Of a DNA stretch of 64,000 bases, positions 25,806 through 33,114 are shown piece after piece. The DNA is from Mycolicibacterium diernhoferi (GTDB taxonomy: Bacteria > Actinomycetota > Actinomycetes > Mycobacteriales > Mycobacteriaceae): contig NZ_CP080332.1 of NCBI RefSeq assembly GCF_019456655.1, positions 4,154,001 to 4,218,000 on the forward strand, given 5' to 3'. The stretch's first letter is position 1; each line of letters begins with the position of its first letter. The position numbers were made by a program, and so were the translations under genes. Below the pieces are notes generated by a model that worked only from the letters and a program-made list of their open reading frames with translations, was not told the origin of the DNA and ran no database searches.

Positions 25806-28229
25806 TTACTCATCGTCGGCGTCCGAAATCTCCCGCAGCGAGACTGCTCGCTTGCCGTCACCGCGCCGCCATCCGATGTCTGTGCGGGGACGGGTGGCGC
25901 CGTCGCTACGGACGACATCACGCACGAACGGTTCCTCAACCAAGAGGCGTGAGCCGACTAACTTCTCAAACTCAGCACGGAAAGCATTGCGTCCGCCGTG
26001 CTCGTGGGCGAGCGCGTCAACCACCGCCGTACGGGAGGCTTCAGGGTGGGTGTCTACGTAGTCCAGAATCAACGCTGCGCGCTCGTTGTTAGACGGGCCG
26101 CGCGCGCTTCCACCGTTGGCGGTGTTACTGGCCGGGTTGACGTCCCAACTGATCTCGCCGTCGTGGCCGCCGACCTCAGGTTCAAACCGCCCCAAGTGCC
26201 AATCCACGTCCCAGGCGTTACCGCCCCACTGGCGCGAGTTGAACTCGGTTCGCAGCCGGAACTCTCCCGCTGGGACGTCGGGGGCTTCACGGTGGTTGCG
26301 GAGGATCCAGCTGTCGGCGTTCTCGGCTTGGCCGGCCATGGAGATGTTGTCCAGGTCGATGCTCTTGCCGACGCCGGTACTGCGGAAGTGGTCGGTAAGG
26401 ATAGACGTCGCCCCGGCGCACTCGCCCCGAACTAGCTTGTGGAACTCGTCGATCGCCTGCCCGCGCTGGTACAGGTTGCCCGTCTCGAGCTCGCGCGGGT
26501 GGAAGTTGTAGAACGATTCAATGAGCACCAGCTCGGGCTGGTGGGTGTCCAGTAGTGCTTTGAGTTCGTTGACGAACGCGTCCCCGTCCATGGGGGCTGC
26601 CCCGAACGCCGCCACAAGCGGGAAGTCAGGATCACGCCTCACCTTGTCCAAATTCAGACCGTACGCCCTGGCCATCCGCTGCAAGGTTCGGCGAACGGGC
26701 AGCTCGCCGCCCTCACCGACGATGTAGAGAACCTTGCGCGCCTTCGGGACTGCAAACTCTGGGTTCAGGTAGAGCGGCTGCGCCGTCGCGCACGCGAACG
26801 CGATGGCTTGGTTGTCGTGGGTCTTCAGAGACTTCTTGGGACCTGCGTTAGGGCCGAACGTGTCCTCGCACAAGGTGCCCTTAATGATCCAACGCACCGG
26901 CGGGACAGGCTCGGCCCACTGCGCCGACGTGAGGATGCTGAAGACGGTGTGCCCAGGCTCCCGCTTGATCTTCGCCGCCCACCCGTCAGGGTCAGCCAAC
27001 GCCGCCAGCATCTCCGGTTCTGCACACACGTCGTCTTGGGTGAGGCACAACTGGCCGGAATCCACTTGCCCTTTGAGCTTGCGCAGTGCCTGCACAGAGC
27101 TCCGGAAGATCTCGCCCTTAAGCTCACGGACCGATCGCTTGTCCCGCGCCTTCACATCACTGATCCAGTGTTCCTCAACAGCCGCCACAGCCTGACCAAG
27201 GCCCCTGTGCCCTTCCGCGGCAAGCATGATCAGAGCCCAGTGAGCGTCTGTGATCTTGTCGTGGGAGCTGGCGTCTTCAGTGATCTGCCGTACCCAATAG
27301 TCCACGCCCCGGCCCTGCATCGTGTCGCAAGGCTCGTCGTCGTAGCCGGGTCGCTCCTTAACCCAGGCCAGAATCTCCTTGACCGAGCTGTCCACGTCGA
27401 CGTCGGTACCTTCGTCACGCATCTGCCCGTTGGTCAGGAAGTCAACCCACGCCTCGGGCATGAGGGGTAGTTCGGAAGGGTCAGGGATGCCGCAGACCTC
27501 GTCGTCGGCTGTGAGCCACTGATATTGCGCTTGCGCCTTGGGATTCCAGCTAGGCCACGCCACCGCATACCGGTAGCCCGGCGAGATAATGTCAATGTCC
27601 TTGTGCGCCTTACCGCGCCAGTGCAACCCCGTAGGGGCGAGGAAGAACCGAATGCCCGACGCGCCATCAGCCCCACGCGCCGTAGAGCGCCAGGTCCTCG
27701 GCAGAGGGCCGTAGTCCTTGATGAGAGCGCGGAGCTGCTTGGCGCCTTCCTTGAGCTTGCCGTCTGACATGTAGTCGTCCACGTCAATCCCGATGACGTC
27801 ATAGGTCACGCCATCCACAGTCACGCTCATCATGCGCAACGCCAGGTTGTCGCTGGAGCGCTCCTTGACCCAGCGGGCTATCTCTGCCTTGGTCGCATAC
27901 GGCTTGCCGCGCCCGGTACGGTCGCGCGGTAGCCCACCTTCCTTCTCCCCTGCCTGTACCGGCAGGGGCGATTGCCACCCGGCGGCGAGGTACTTTGGCG
28001 CGCCGAGGGCATACACACCACCGGCAGCCACATCAGCCACCGAGGCCGACGTGTCAGCGGTCGCTGGGCGAGGCCGTCTACGCCGGATCTTCGTTGTCTG
28101 GCGGGGCGGAGATTCACTGCCGCTATCCCGGCCCAGGATGGTGAAGAGTGGATCGCCTGCAAGGGTATCCACGAGCCAGTCATTCCCCGACCGGCGCGTC
28201 AACGTAGAGTCAGCTAAGATGGTTCTCAC
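25806..28229 (-). CDS. Bifunctional primase-polymerase / RecA-like ATPase replication protein
   Basis: 807 aa from GTG 28227-28229 (AGGAAG lies very close upstream; a slightly later start is possible). N-terminal archaeo-eukaryotic-type Prim-Pol domain: the metal motif GIDVDDYM (DxD, residues about 143-150), SGIRFFLAP and DIDIISPGYRYAVAWPS. Residues about 440-650 form a RecA/DnaB-like ATPase with a variant P-loop GPNAGPKKSLKT (about 456-467), a GEGGE segment and Walker B-like ELVLIESFYNFHP. A winged-helix-like C-terminus follows (ERAALILDYVDTHPEAS). Such proteins initiate and unwind replication of plasmids, satellites and small prophages. Its adjacency to the iteron array supports an origin-binding role. 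Confidence 0.85.
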   Translation of the reverse strand: MRTILADSTLTRRSGNDWLVDTLAGDPLFTILGRDSGSESPPRQTTKIRRRRPRPATADTSASVADVAAGGVYALGAPKYLAAGWQSPLPVQAGEKEGGLPRDRTGRGKPYATKAEIARWVKERSSDNLALRMMSVTVDGVTYDVIGIDVDDYMSDGKLKEGAKQLRALIKDYGPLPRTWRSTARGADGASGIRFFLAPTGLHWRGKAHKDIDIISPGYRYAVAWPSWNPKAQAQYQWLTADDEVCGIPDPSELPLMPEAWVDFLTNGQMRDEGTDVDVDSSVKEILAWVKERPGYDDEPCDTMQGRGVDYWVRQITEDASSHDKITDAHWALIMLAAEGHRGLGQAVAAVEEHWISDVKARDKRSVRELKGEIFRSSVQALRKLKGQVDSGQLCLTQDDVCAEPEMLAALADPDGWAAKIKREPGHTVFSILTSAQWAEPVPPVRWIIKGTLCEDTFGPNAGPKKSLKTHDNQAIAFACATAQPLYLNPEFAVPKARKVLYIVGEGGELPVRRTLQRMARAYGLNLDKVRRDPDFPLVAAFGAAPMDGDAFVNELKALLDTHQPELVLIESFYNFHPRELETGNLYQRGQAIDEFHKLVRGECAGATSILTDHFRSTGVGKSIDLDNISMAGQAENADSWILRNHREAPDVPAGEFRLRTEFNSRQWGGNAWDVDWHLGRFEPEVGGHDGEISWDVNPASNTANGGSARGPSNNERAALILDYVDTHPEASRTAVVDALAHEHGGRNAFRAEFEKLVGSRLLVEEPFVRDVVRSDGATRPRTDIGWRRGDGKRAVSLREISDADDE

Positions 28230-28244
28230 CTTCCTGGTGGAGCT

Positions 28245-28285
28245 CAGGGCCTCGGTTCTCTCGCGAAAGAATCGCCGAGGCCCTG
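28245..28285 (-). promoter_or_regulatory. Large hairpin in the leader of the replication gene
   Basis: Perfect 11-bp inverted repeat CAGGGCCTCGG / CCGAGGCCCTG with a 19-base loop that can pair further (TTCT/AGAA). It ends 16 bases before the replication gene start on the minus strand, downstream of the 236-aa gene. It could be a terminator or attenuator between the two genes or a binding site. Confidence 0.55.
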
Positions 28286-28384
28286 GGTTGTTTCAAAGTT
28301 CGATCGGCGAACGCTACCCGCCCTCCGCTGCGACCACTATGCCGCGAGAGTAACCACACAATGCACGCCCTGCAACTTCGTAAT

Positions 28385-29095
28385 CTATTGCTGTGCAGAG
28401 ACATTAGCGCTAGTCGGACCGGTTCGGCCCAGTGCACGACGGCATTCGTTACACGTCGGAACCGCGATGAGGTACTGACCTCGGGCCCACGCGATGACGT
28501 GGCGCGTGTGCGAGAGGCACCGCTGAGCGAAACGCTCGTGCACCTGTGGCCACTGGCAAATCATCCGCTGCCCGGAAAGATCCCGCAGCCACTGCCTCGG
28601 TCCGTCGTAAAGCACTTGCACATGCACCGGGTCGCCGGCCACCAGGCCGAGAGGGACACTCCACGCGTGGGCGGGGTTGCTCGGGTCGTAGTCGGCTTCG
28701 GAGTAGATGACCCGTTCCATCCCGCTGGTCCCCATAGCAGTCAGCTCACGGTGCACATCCATCGTCGCGGTGAGCACGTCCCGTACGGAGGAACTGCGGC
28801 CTGCATGCAGCGAGAACTCCAACGTCGCGGTCGAGGTGTCTAGGCCGTTAGCCGCCGCAACGGCACTGAACGCCGCACCGGTCTGATCGGCCGAAGCCTG
28901 TATGCGTAGCTCTTCTCGTGCGGAGTACTCCATATGGCACAAGAAGAATCTCTTCAGATCGTCTGGCGCTTCCCCGATCCCAAGGACGTCAGCCTCGTAC
29001 TGCAGGCACTTCACACCGGGGTGCGGTGGATGCGGACACCCACTGATGGCAGGCAGCGGGTAGTCGTCCGGGTCGCTGAACGGGTGGTGGCTCAT
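28385..29095 (-). CDS. Hypothetical element protein with C-terminal CxxC
   Basis: 236 aa from ATG 29093-29095, which overlaps the preceding gene's stop as ATGA, a strong sign of coupling. I do not recognise it. Features: early Cys pair (GCPHPPHPGVKC), a helical central part (MEYSAREELRIQASADQTG), a segment HAGRSSSVRDVLTATMDVHREL, and a late PTCNECRRALG that with upstream His may bind zinc. No membrane segments. It lies between the winged-helix regulator and the replication gene, so an accessory replication or regulatory role is plausible but unproven. Confidence 0.7.
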   Translation of the reverse strand: MSHHPFSDPDDYPLPAISGCPHPPHPGVKCLQYEADVLGIGEAPDDLKRFFLCHMEYSAREELRIQASADQTGAAFSAVAAANGLDTSTATLEFSLHAGRSSSVRDVLTATMDVHRELTAMGTSGMERVIYSEADYDPSNPAHAWSVPLGLVAGDPVHVQVLYDGPRQWLRDLSGQRMICQWPQVHERFAQRCLSHTRHVIAWARGQYLIAVPTCNECRRALGRTGPTSANVSAQQ

Positions 29096-29349
29096 ACCAG
29101 GTCCTCTCGGCGCGATGGACGAGTGCACAGAAACCGGAACAGCTCCGCTGTGGCATACATGCGACGGGGACCGATGATCGGCGCAGTCAGCAGCCCCCGG
29201 TCTGTCGACTTCTTGAGGTACGAAATCGTCACAGACAGGCCCAGTTCATCTCGCACCCACGCTTGCGCCTCGGCGAGAGTCTTGTTCGGTATCGGCGACA
29301 GTGCCACCCCTTGTGGCGGAGCGGGGAGAACTTCTGGCGGCTTACTCAT
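29092..29349 (-). CDS. Small winged-helix/excisionase-like DNA-binding protein
   Basis: 85 aa, ATG 29347-29349 with GGAAGGGG about 7 bases upstream. The core TISYLKKSTDRGLLTAPIIGPRRMYAT has the helix-turn-helix plus wing pattern of MerR/Xis-type small regulators. It is the first gene of the leftward operon (this gene, the 236-aa protein, then the replication protein) and faces the capsid gene across a 252-base control region with TTGCGA repeats. Candidate roles are repressor or activator of the divergent promoters, or recombination directionality factor. Confidence 0.7.
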   Translation of the reverse strand: MSKPPEVLPAPPQGVALSPIPNKTLAEAQAWVRDELGLSVTISYLKKSTDRGLLTAPIIGPRRMYATAELFRFLCTRPSRREDLV

Positions 29350-29601
29350 TCCTGTACCCCTTCCAAGGGTTGCGAATTGATTTGCGAGACAAGCATGTTT
29401 ACTGTTTGACGCGAGCTAGGTTACCTCGTTGCCGGGCCGGTCCGCTTTCCGGCGATATCGCATCGGGCTACGACGTTATTGCAAAGAATCGCAACGCTTT
29501 CCGATCCGTCGCGATGACACCATTCGGAGTACGGTTCGTTCCAGGTCTCGCCGCCGCTCATGACTTATCACCGCCAACCTTGGCGAGAACGGAGAACCGA
29601 A
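29350..29601. promoter_or_regulatory. Divergent control region between early (left) and capsid (right) genes
   Basis: AT-richer than its surroundings. It holds TTGCGA at 29370-29375 and 29382-29387 (direct) and its complement TCGCAA at 29489-29494, plus the palindrome CCCTTCCAAGGG at 29358-29369 over the leftward ribosome site. The rightward gene has GGAGAA at 29591-29596. No confident -35/-10 pairs were identified. Confidence 0.5.
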
Positions 29602-30708
29602 ATGGCACGTCCCCGTGGCTATTCCACCCAGGGAGATGTCCTGGTATCCAAGTCCGGAGATGGCATCGACCTCAACGCCATCTGGGATGAGATCGCCCAG
29701 GCCGCAGCGGTGTACAACAAGCACCAGACCGCGCTCGTCAGCCTGCTCTCGTTCCGGACAACTGATCCTGGTGCTGCGGTCGAACAGGGTGCCTCGCTGC
29801 CTGCGTACGAACGCGCAACCGAATTCGGCGTACCGAAGTCCATCCGCCAGGGCACTGCGCTCCCGGTGGGATACGACCTCCAGGACTACGATTTGCGCTG
29901 GGCGAGTTCTTGGAAGTTCCTGCGGGCCGCGACCGCGAAGCAGATCAAGGACCTTGCGAACACCGCCATGCTGGCGGATCAGAAGAACATCACCGCAACG
30001 GTATTGAATCGGCTGCTTGACCCGGCAGTGTCTGCAAACGAGAACAGCACCCCCATTTTCGGCTGCTGGTCCGGCACAGGGTCGATGATTCCGCCCACGT
30101 TCATGGGCAAGGCCTTCGCCGCCAACCATCAGCACTATCTGGTATCGGGCGCAACCTCTTTGGACTCGGAGGACATCGAGGTTCTCTCCAACCATGTCAC
30201 CGAGCACGGGTACGGGCGCGATGCCGGCAGCCGCCTGTTGATTCTGTGCGGCCCGAACGAGGCTGACGTGATCGCGAGCTTCCGAGCGGGCCAGACCAAC
30301 AACAACTCCAAGGTCGCCAAGCACGACTTCATACCGAGTTCCGCTGCGCCTCCCTATCTTACGGACCAGACGCTCGTCGGCGACCGCGCCCCGGACAACC
30401 TTGGCGGAGTTCCGATCACCGGCAGTTACGGGCGAGCATGGGTGGCTGAGACGCCGCTCATGCCGGACGGATACGTTGCGGCAGTGGTCACGAACGGCGC
30501 CAACTCTGCCCTCAATCCGATCGGGTTCCGCGAGTGGCCTGCACCGGAGTATCGCGGACTCCGGCTGATTCCTGGCGTCGGCCCCTATCCGCTCCAGGAT
30601 TCCTTCTACCAGAGGAGCTTCGGCGTGGGCGTGCGGCACCGTGGCGCAGCCGCAATCCTGCAACTGAAGGCCAGCGGCTCCTACGACACCCCAACCGTCA
30701 GCGTCTAA
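29602..30708 (+). CDS. Phage major capsid protein
   Basis: 368 aa from ATG 29602, GGAGAA 5 bases upstream. The sequence matches the pattern of actinobacteriophage major capsid proteins as I remember them: an N-terminal arm (STQGDVLVSKSGDGIDLNAIW), the GVPKSIRQGTALPVGYDL and FLRAATAKQIKDL segments, VTEHGYGRDAGSRLLILCGPNEAD, and the C-terminal YPLQDSFYQRSFGVGVRHRGAAAIL. HK97 fold is inferred. There is no adjoining scaffold, protease or portal gene, so if it forms shells it either self-assembles or uses helper-phage partners. It is larger than encapsulins (about 265-300 aa) and has no cargo gene. Followed by a strong hairpin. Confidence 0.85.
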   Translation: MARPRGYSTQGDVLVSKSGDGIDLNAIWDEIAQAAAVYNKHQTALVSLLSFRTTDPGAAVEQGASLPAYERATEFGVPKSIRQGTALPVGYDLQDYDLRWASSWKFLRAATAKQIKDLANTAMLADQKNITATVLNRLLDPAVSANENSTPIFGCWSGTGSMIPPTFMGKAFAANHQHYLVSGATSLDSEDIEVLSNHVTEHGYGRDAGSRLLILCGPNEADVIASFRAGQTNNNSKVAKHDFIPSSAAPPYLTDQTLVGDRAPDNLGGVPITGSYGRAWVAETPLMPDGYVAAVVTNGANSALNPIGFREWPAPEYRGLRLIPGVGPYPLQDSFYQRSFGVGVRHRGAAAILQLKASGSYDTPTVSV

Positions 30709-30719
30709 CCAACCGACTT

Positions 30720-30772
30720 CCGAGGCGGGCGGCACTGATTCCTCTCTAGTTTCGGCTCGCCGCCTGCCTCGG
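30720..30772 (+). terminator. Terminator hairpin downstream of the capsid gene
   Basis: 14-bp inverted repeat CCGAGGCGGGCGGC / GCCGCCTGCCTCGG with one mismatch and a 25-base loop, 12 bases after the capsid stop. It would raise capsid over downstream expression if partly read through. Confidence 0.7.
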
Positions 30773-30810
30773 GTTCTCCCACCAGCAGCTGTCAACGACG
30801 AGGAACCACA

Positions 30811-30990
30811 ATGGCCGTACCTGGACAACGCCCCGGTGACAGTGAGTTTGGCTTCGCCGGCCAAGAGCCCCTCGACCCGGTAACGGGCAAGCCGTTTCCG
30901 GTCAGCCAGGGCGGACGGTATCGCGGCACCTCCCCGCATGACGGCCAGCCCGACGGTCGCGCCGACCCCGGCCGCATCATTCGCCGGTAA
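30811..30990 (+). CDS. Small 59-aa Gly/Pro-rich element protein
   Basis: ATG 30811 with GAGGAA 5 bases upstream; stop TAA at 30988-30990; the next gene begins 12 bases later with its own site, so this is a real gene in an operon. The chain is Gly/Pro/Asp/Arg-rich and probably unstructured (MAVPGQRPGDSEFGFAGQEP, later PFPVSQGGRYRG and a basic end IIRR). Unknown. Its place directly after the capsid gene suggests a capsid-associated, decoration or connector-type role, which is inference from position only. Confidence 0.65.
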   Translation: MAVPGQRPGDSEFGFAGQEPLDPVTGKPFPVSQGGRYRGTSPHDGQPDGRADPGRIIRR

Positions 30991-31002
30991 GGGCAGAAGG
31001 TC

Positions 31003-32478
31003 ATGGCAGACGTTTGGTATGTAGGTCCGGGTTCCTCGTACACCATCACGACAGACCAATGGGCCGAGCACTCCATCGTGGCGGACACGGTCATCTGGAC
31101 GGCGGCTAACGGCTGGTCCATCCCGGAGAGCGTCTTTTCCTCTAGACAGCTCGCACTCCTGAGCGCCGACCGCAGTTTCGTGCTCGGGCAGAACGGTCCC
31201 CGCCTGCACCCCAGCCCTACGCCCGTACCGCTTGGAATCGCCAGCCTCCAGTCGGCTCACGCGTACTACGCAGCGATACGGGAACTGGTCCAGACCTTCG
31301 AATCGGCTGAGGGACTGGAAGCAACTGCGAGGAAGGTCCCGCTGGCCAGCTACATGCGGCCGATGTCCAAGACGCCCTACCCCGCCACCGACGTCGCGGC
31401 CTACACCGTCGATACGACCGACCCGGCCTACTCCGACCAGCGGCACTACTTCTTCAAAGACACGGATATCGAGGCCCGTTGGCGGTTCAATGGGTCGTGG
31501 TTCGACGCGGGGAACAACCCGGTCAACCAGATCAGCGGCGGCACCCCAAGCGAGTTCAACAACGCCACCAGCTACGAGATTGAGTTCTACGTCAGCGGCG
31601 ACCGGTTCGCCTTCGCGTTGCTCAACACCACCGTCAAAGATGACTTCCGCATCTTCGTCGACGACATGCCACTCACAGCCGGATGGGATTTCACCGCCTC
31701 GGGGCTGTACAGCTCCAACTACGCCAAGGTCCAGTTCGCCACGTCTCGCGTGCGCAAGGTCCGCCTGTTGTCGTCGGGCCTCATCAGCTTCACCGGCGTC
31801 CTGGTCCCTGGTGCTGCGGCTATCTGGGCTGCCCCGCCACGGTTCCGTGTGGCCGTCGTCGGCGACTCGTACGTTCAGGGCGGATTCGACACCGGGTCCG
31901 ACGGGTGGCTCATGGGAGGCGGATTGTGCAACCAGCTCGCCATCCTTACCGGGTGGGAGGTGCTCAACCTCGGCCAGAGCAACACCGGCTACGTCAACGA
32001 CGGCGGGGGCACCATCGGCAAGAGCACCTACGGGTCTGCTGCCCGACTGGAAGCCATGGCGGCGTTGCCACCGATTGATCTGGTCATCATCTTCGGCAGC
32101 GCCAACGACACCGGCTACGCCACCGGCACTGTCGTGGCAGCGGCAGGCACCTACTGGTCCGCGCTCAAGACAGCCCACCCCAATATCCCAATCGTGGTGG
32201 TCGGCGTGGAATCGGGGTCGCTGGAAGGGTTCAGCCCAACCGTCATGGACACGCTCAACACCGCCCTCATCAACGCCGCCATGGCGAGCAACGACGTGGC
32301 CGGCGCAATCGACATGCGCACAACCCCGTGGGTAACCGGGACAGGTATCGACGGCTCGCCCGAAGGCGACGGCAACGCCGACTTCTTCATCTCTAACGAC
32401 GGCCGACACCCCACCCGCGCCGGGGCTGCCTGTCTGGCGGAGCGCATCACCAGCGAACTCAGCGCCACCCGAGTCTGA
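31003..32478 (+). CDS. Phage tail-type protein with SGNH/GDSL hydrolase domain
   Basis: 491 aa, AGAAGG just upstream of ATG 31003. Residues about 1-110 resemble N-termini of actinophage minor tail proteins (VWYVGPGSSYTITTDQW, TVIWTAANGWSIP). Residues 280-490 are an SGNH hydrolase: G287-D288-S289 with the nucleophile Ser, block III Asn about 368 in GSANDTG, and D466/H469 in DGRHPTRAG; the Gly block II region is GQSNTGY. The middle (about 130-270) looks like a carbohydrate-binding-type beta domain. By family knowledge it would deacylate or de-esterify an envelope polysaccharide or lipid. Likely a receptor-binding or envelope-modifying protein carried on the virion or released. Confidence 0.85.
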   Translation: MADVWYVGPGSSYTITTDQWAEHSIVADTVIWTAANGWSIPESVFSSRQLALLSADRSFVLGQNGPRLHPSPTPVPLGIASLQSAHAYYAAIRELVQTFESAEGLEATARKVPLASYMRPMSKTPYPATDVAAYTVDTTDPAYSDQRHYFFKDTDIEARWRFNGSWFDAGNNPVNQISGGTPSEFNNATSYEIEFYVSGDRFAFALLNTTVKDDFRIFVDDMPLTAGWDFTASGLYSSNYAKVQFATSRVRKVRLLSSGLISFTGVLVPGAAAIWAAPPRFRVAVVGDSYVQGGFDTGSDGWLMGGGLCNQLAILTGWEVLNLGQSNTGYVNDGGGTIGKSTYGSAARLEAMAALPPIDLVIIFGSANDTGYATGTVVAAAGTYWSALKTAHPNIPIVVVGVESGSLEGFSPTVMDTLNTALINAAMASNDVAGAIDMRTTPWVTGTGIDGSPEGDGNADFFISNDGRHPTRAGAACLAERITSELSATRV

Positions 32479-32555
32479 ACCCCACGTCACGATTCCGGTC
32501 TACGCGCGTTGGCGCCGAGTTAGGCTGCTGTCAGCAAACCTCAGAGGAGCGGCCC

Positions 32556-32846
32556 ATGCTGTTTTCGACGATCGTCGCTGCACGCCGCTCTGCCGTGGTG
32601 GTGGCCAGCGGCATTGTCGCGTTCGCGTTTGGCCTCGGGCTCATCGGGAACCTTATGCCAGTTGCTGGCGCCTATGCGCCAGAGTGCACGACTGCGCAGC
32701 CGTACCCGAACTCCCCGTATGACATTTGCACCGGTTACGGCCAGACCTGCGCTCGGTCAATGTGCTCGTCGCCGCCAGGGACTCCGGGCAAATGGGGTAC
32801 GGACGGTAGTTACACTCCGTGCACGTACAGGAATGGCTGTAGCTGA
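32556..32846 (+). CDS. Secreted six-cysteine small protein near attR
   Basis: 96 aa from ATG 32556, with GAGGAG about 8 bases upstream. Residues 1-41 form a signal peptide (AARRSAVVVASGIVAFAFGLGLIG core, cleavage likely after AGAYA). The mature part of about 55 residues has six cysteines (ECT, DIC, QTC, SMC, TPC, NGC), enough for three disulfides, with many Pro, Gly and Tyr. I know no family. It is the last gene before attR, where lysogenic-conversion genes usually sit. It could be an exported toxin, a bacteriocin-like peptide or a surface modifier; none is shown. Confidence 0.7.
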   Translation: MLFSTIVAARRSAVVVASGIVAFAFGLGLIGNLMPVAGAYAPECTTAQPYPNSPYDICTGYGQTCARSMCSSPPGTPGKWGTDGSYTPCTYRNGCS

Positions 32847-32879
32847 CGCCCGATTGCACACTCGTTCGAATCTGGCGCT

Positions 32880-32902
32880 CTGTACCCGGTTTGTACCCGG
32901 TG
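32880..32902 (+). repeat. Right copy of 23-bp tandem motif (putative integrase arm site)
   Basis: Identical to 21387-21409: two TGTACCCGGT units spaced by 11 bases, located 152 bases before the right core repeat. Confidence 0.6.
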
Positions 32903-33054
32903 CGCAGAAAGTCGCCCCGCCAGCGACGAACGGCCCCACGGCGTTGCTGCACGGTTCGAAAGAGCTGGTAGACGGCACTTTCTCAGGCGAGTTTTCGTCG
33001 CTCTAGCAGCCACCGCGCGGTTCGGGCTGACCAGCGCGAACGCTCTGCGTGATT

Positions 33055-33114
33055 TCTTCCAAACTAGCTACGCGGGTTCGATTCCCGTCGCCCGCTCCAC
33101 GAAGCACCTGGTAG
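33055..33114 (+). repeat. attR: 60-bp direct repeat
   Basis: Identical to 21287-21346. It contains only the 3' part of tRNA-Gly and so is not a tRNA gene. The host flank follows, beginning inside the hairpin loop. Confidence 0.95.

Larger units (their letters stand above)
21287..33114. mobile_element. Integrated prophage-like / phage-satellite element (about 11.8 kb)
   Basis: Bounded by an exact 60-bp direct repeat covering the tRNA-Gly 3' end, which defines attL and attR. Contents: a membrane/winged-helix protein, a tyrosine integrase, a serine recombinase, a Cys/His zinc-type protein, a primase-polymerase/ATPase with an iteron-like array, two small unknown or winged-helix genes on the minus strand; then on the plus strand a major capsid protein, a 59-aa protein, a tail-type SGNH hydrolase and a secreted six-Cys protein. 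No portal, large terminase, prohead protease, scaffold, tape measure, lysin or holin is visible. Size and content resemble M. tuberculosis phiRv1/phiRv2 and capsid-forming phage-inducible islands. All genes look intact, so this is probably a satellite by design and not decay, which is inference. Confidence 0.9.

Noticed and set aside
28210..28437. 75-aa minus-strand open frame upstream of the replication gene
   Set aside because: It overlaps the replication gene start and the leader hairpin and has no ribosome site or recognisable features.
29602..30708. Encapsulin nanocompartment
   Set aside because: The protein is longer than encapsulins, no cargo protein is next to it, and the context (integrase, replication, tail-type gene) is phage-like.
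29476..32490. 1004-aa open frame on the minus strand opposite the capsid and SGNH genes
   Set aside because: Frame stays open because of high GC at codon third positions; the plus-strand genes have family motifs and ribosome sites, this one has neither.
33055..33097. Second tRNA-Gly at the right border
   Set aside because: Only the 3' part from the anticodon loop onward is present; the acceptor 5' strand and D-arm are missing. It is attR.
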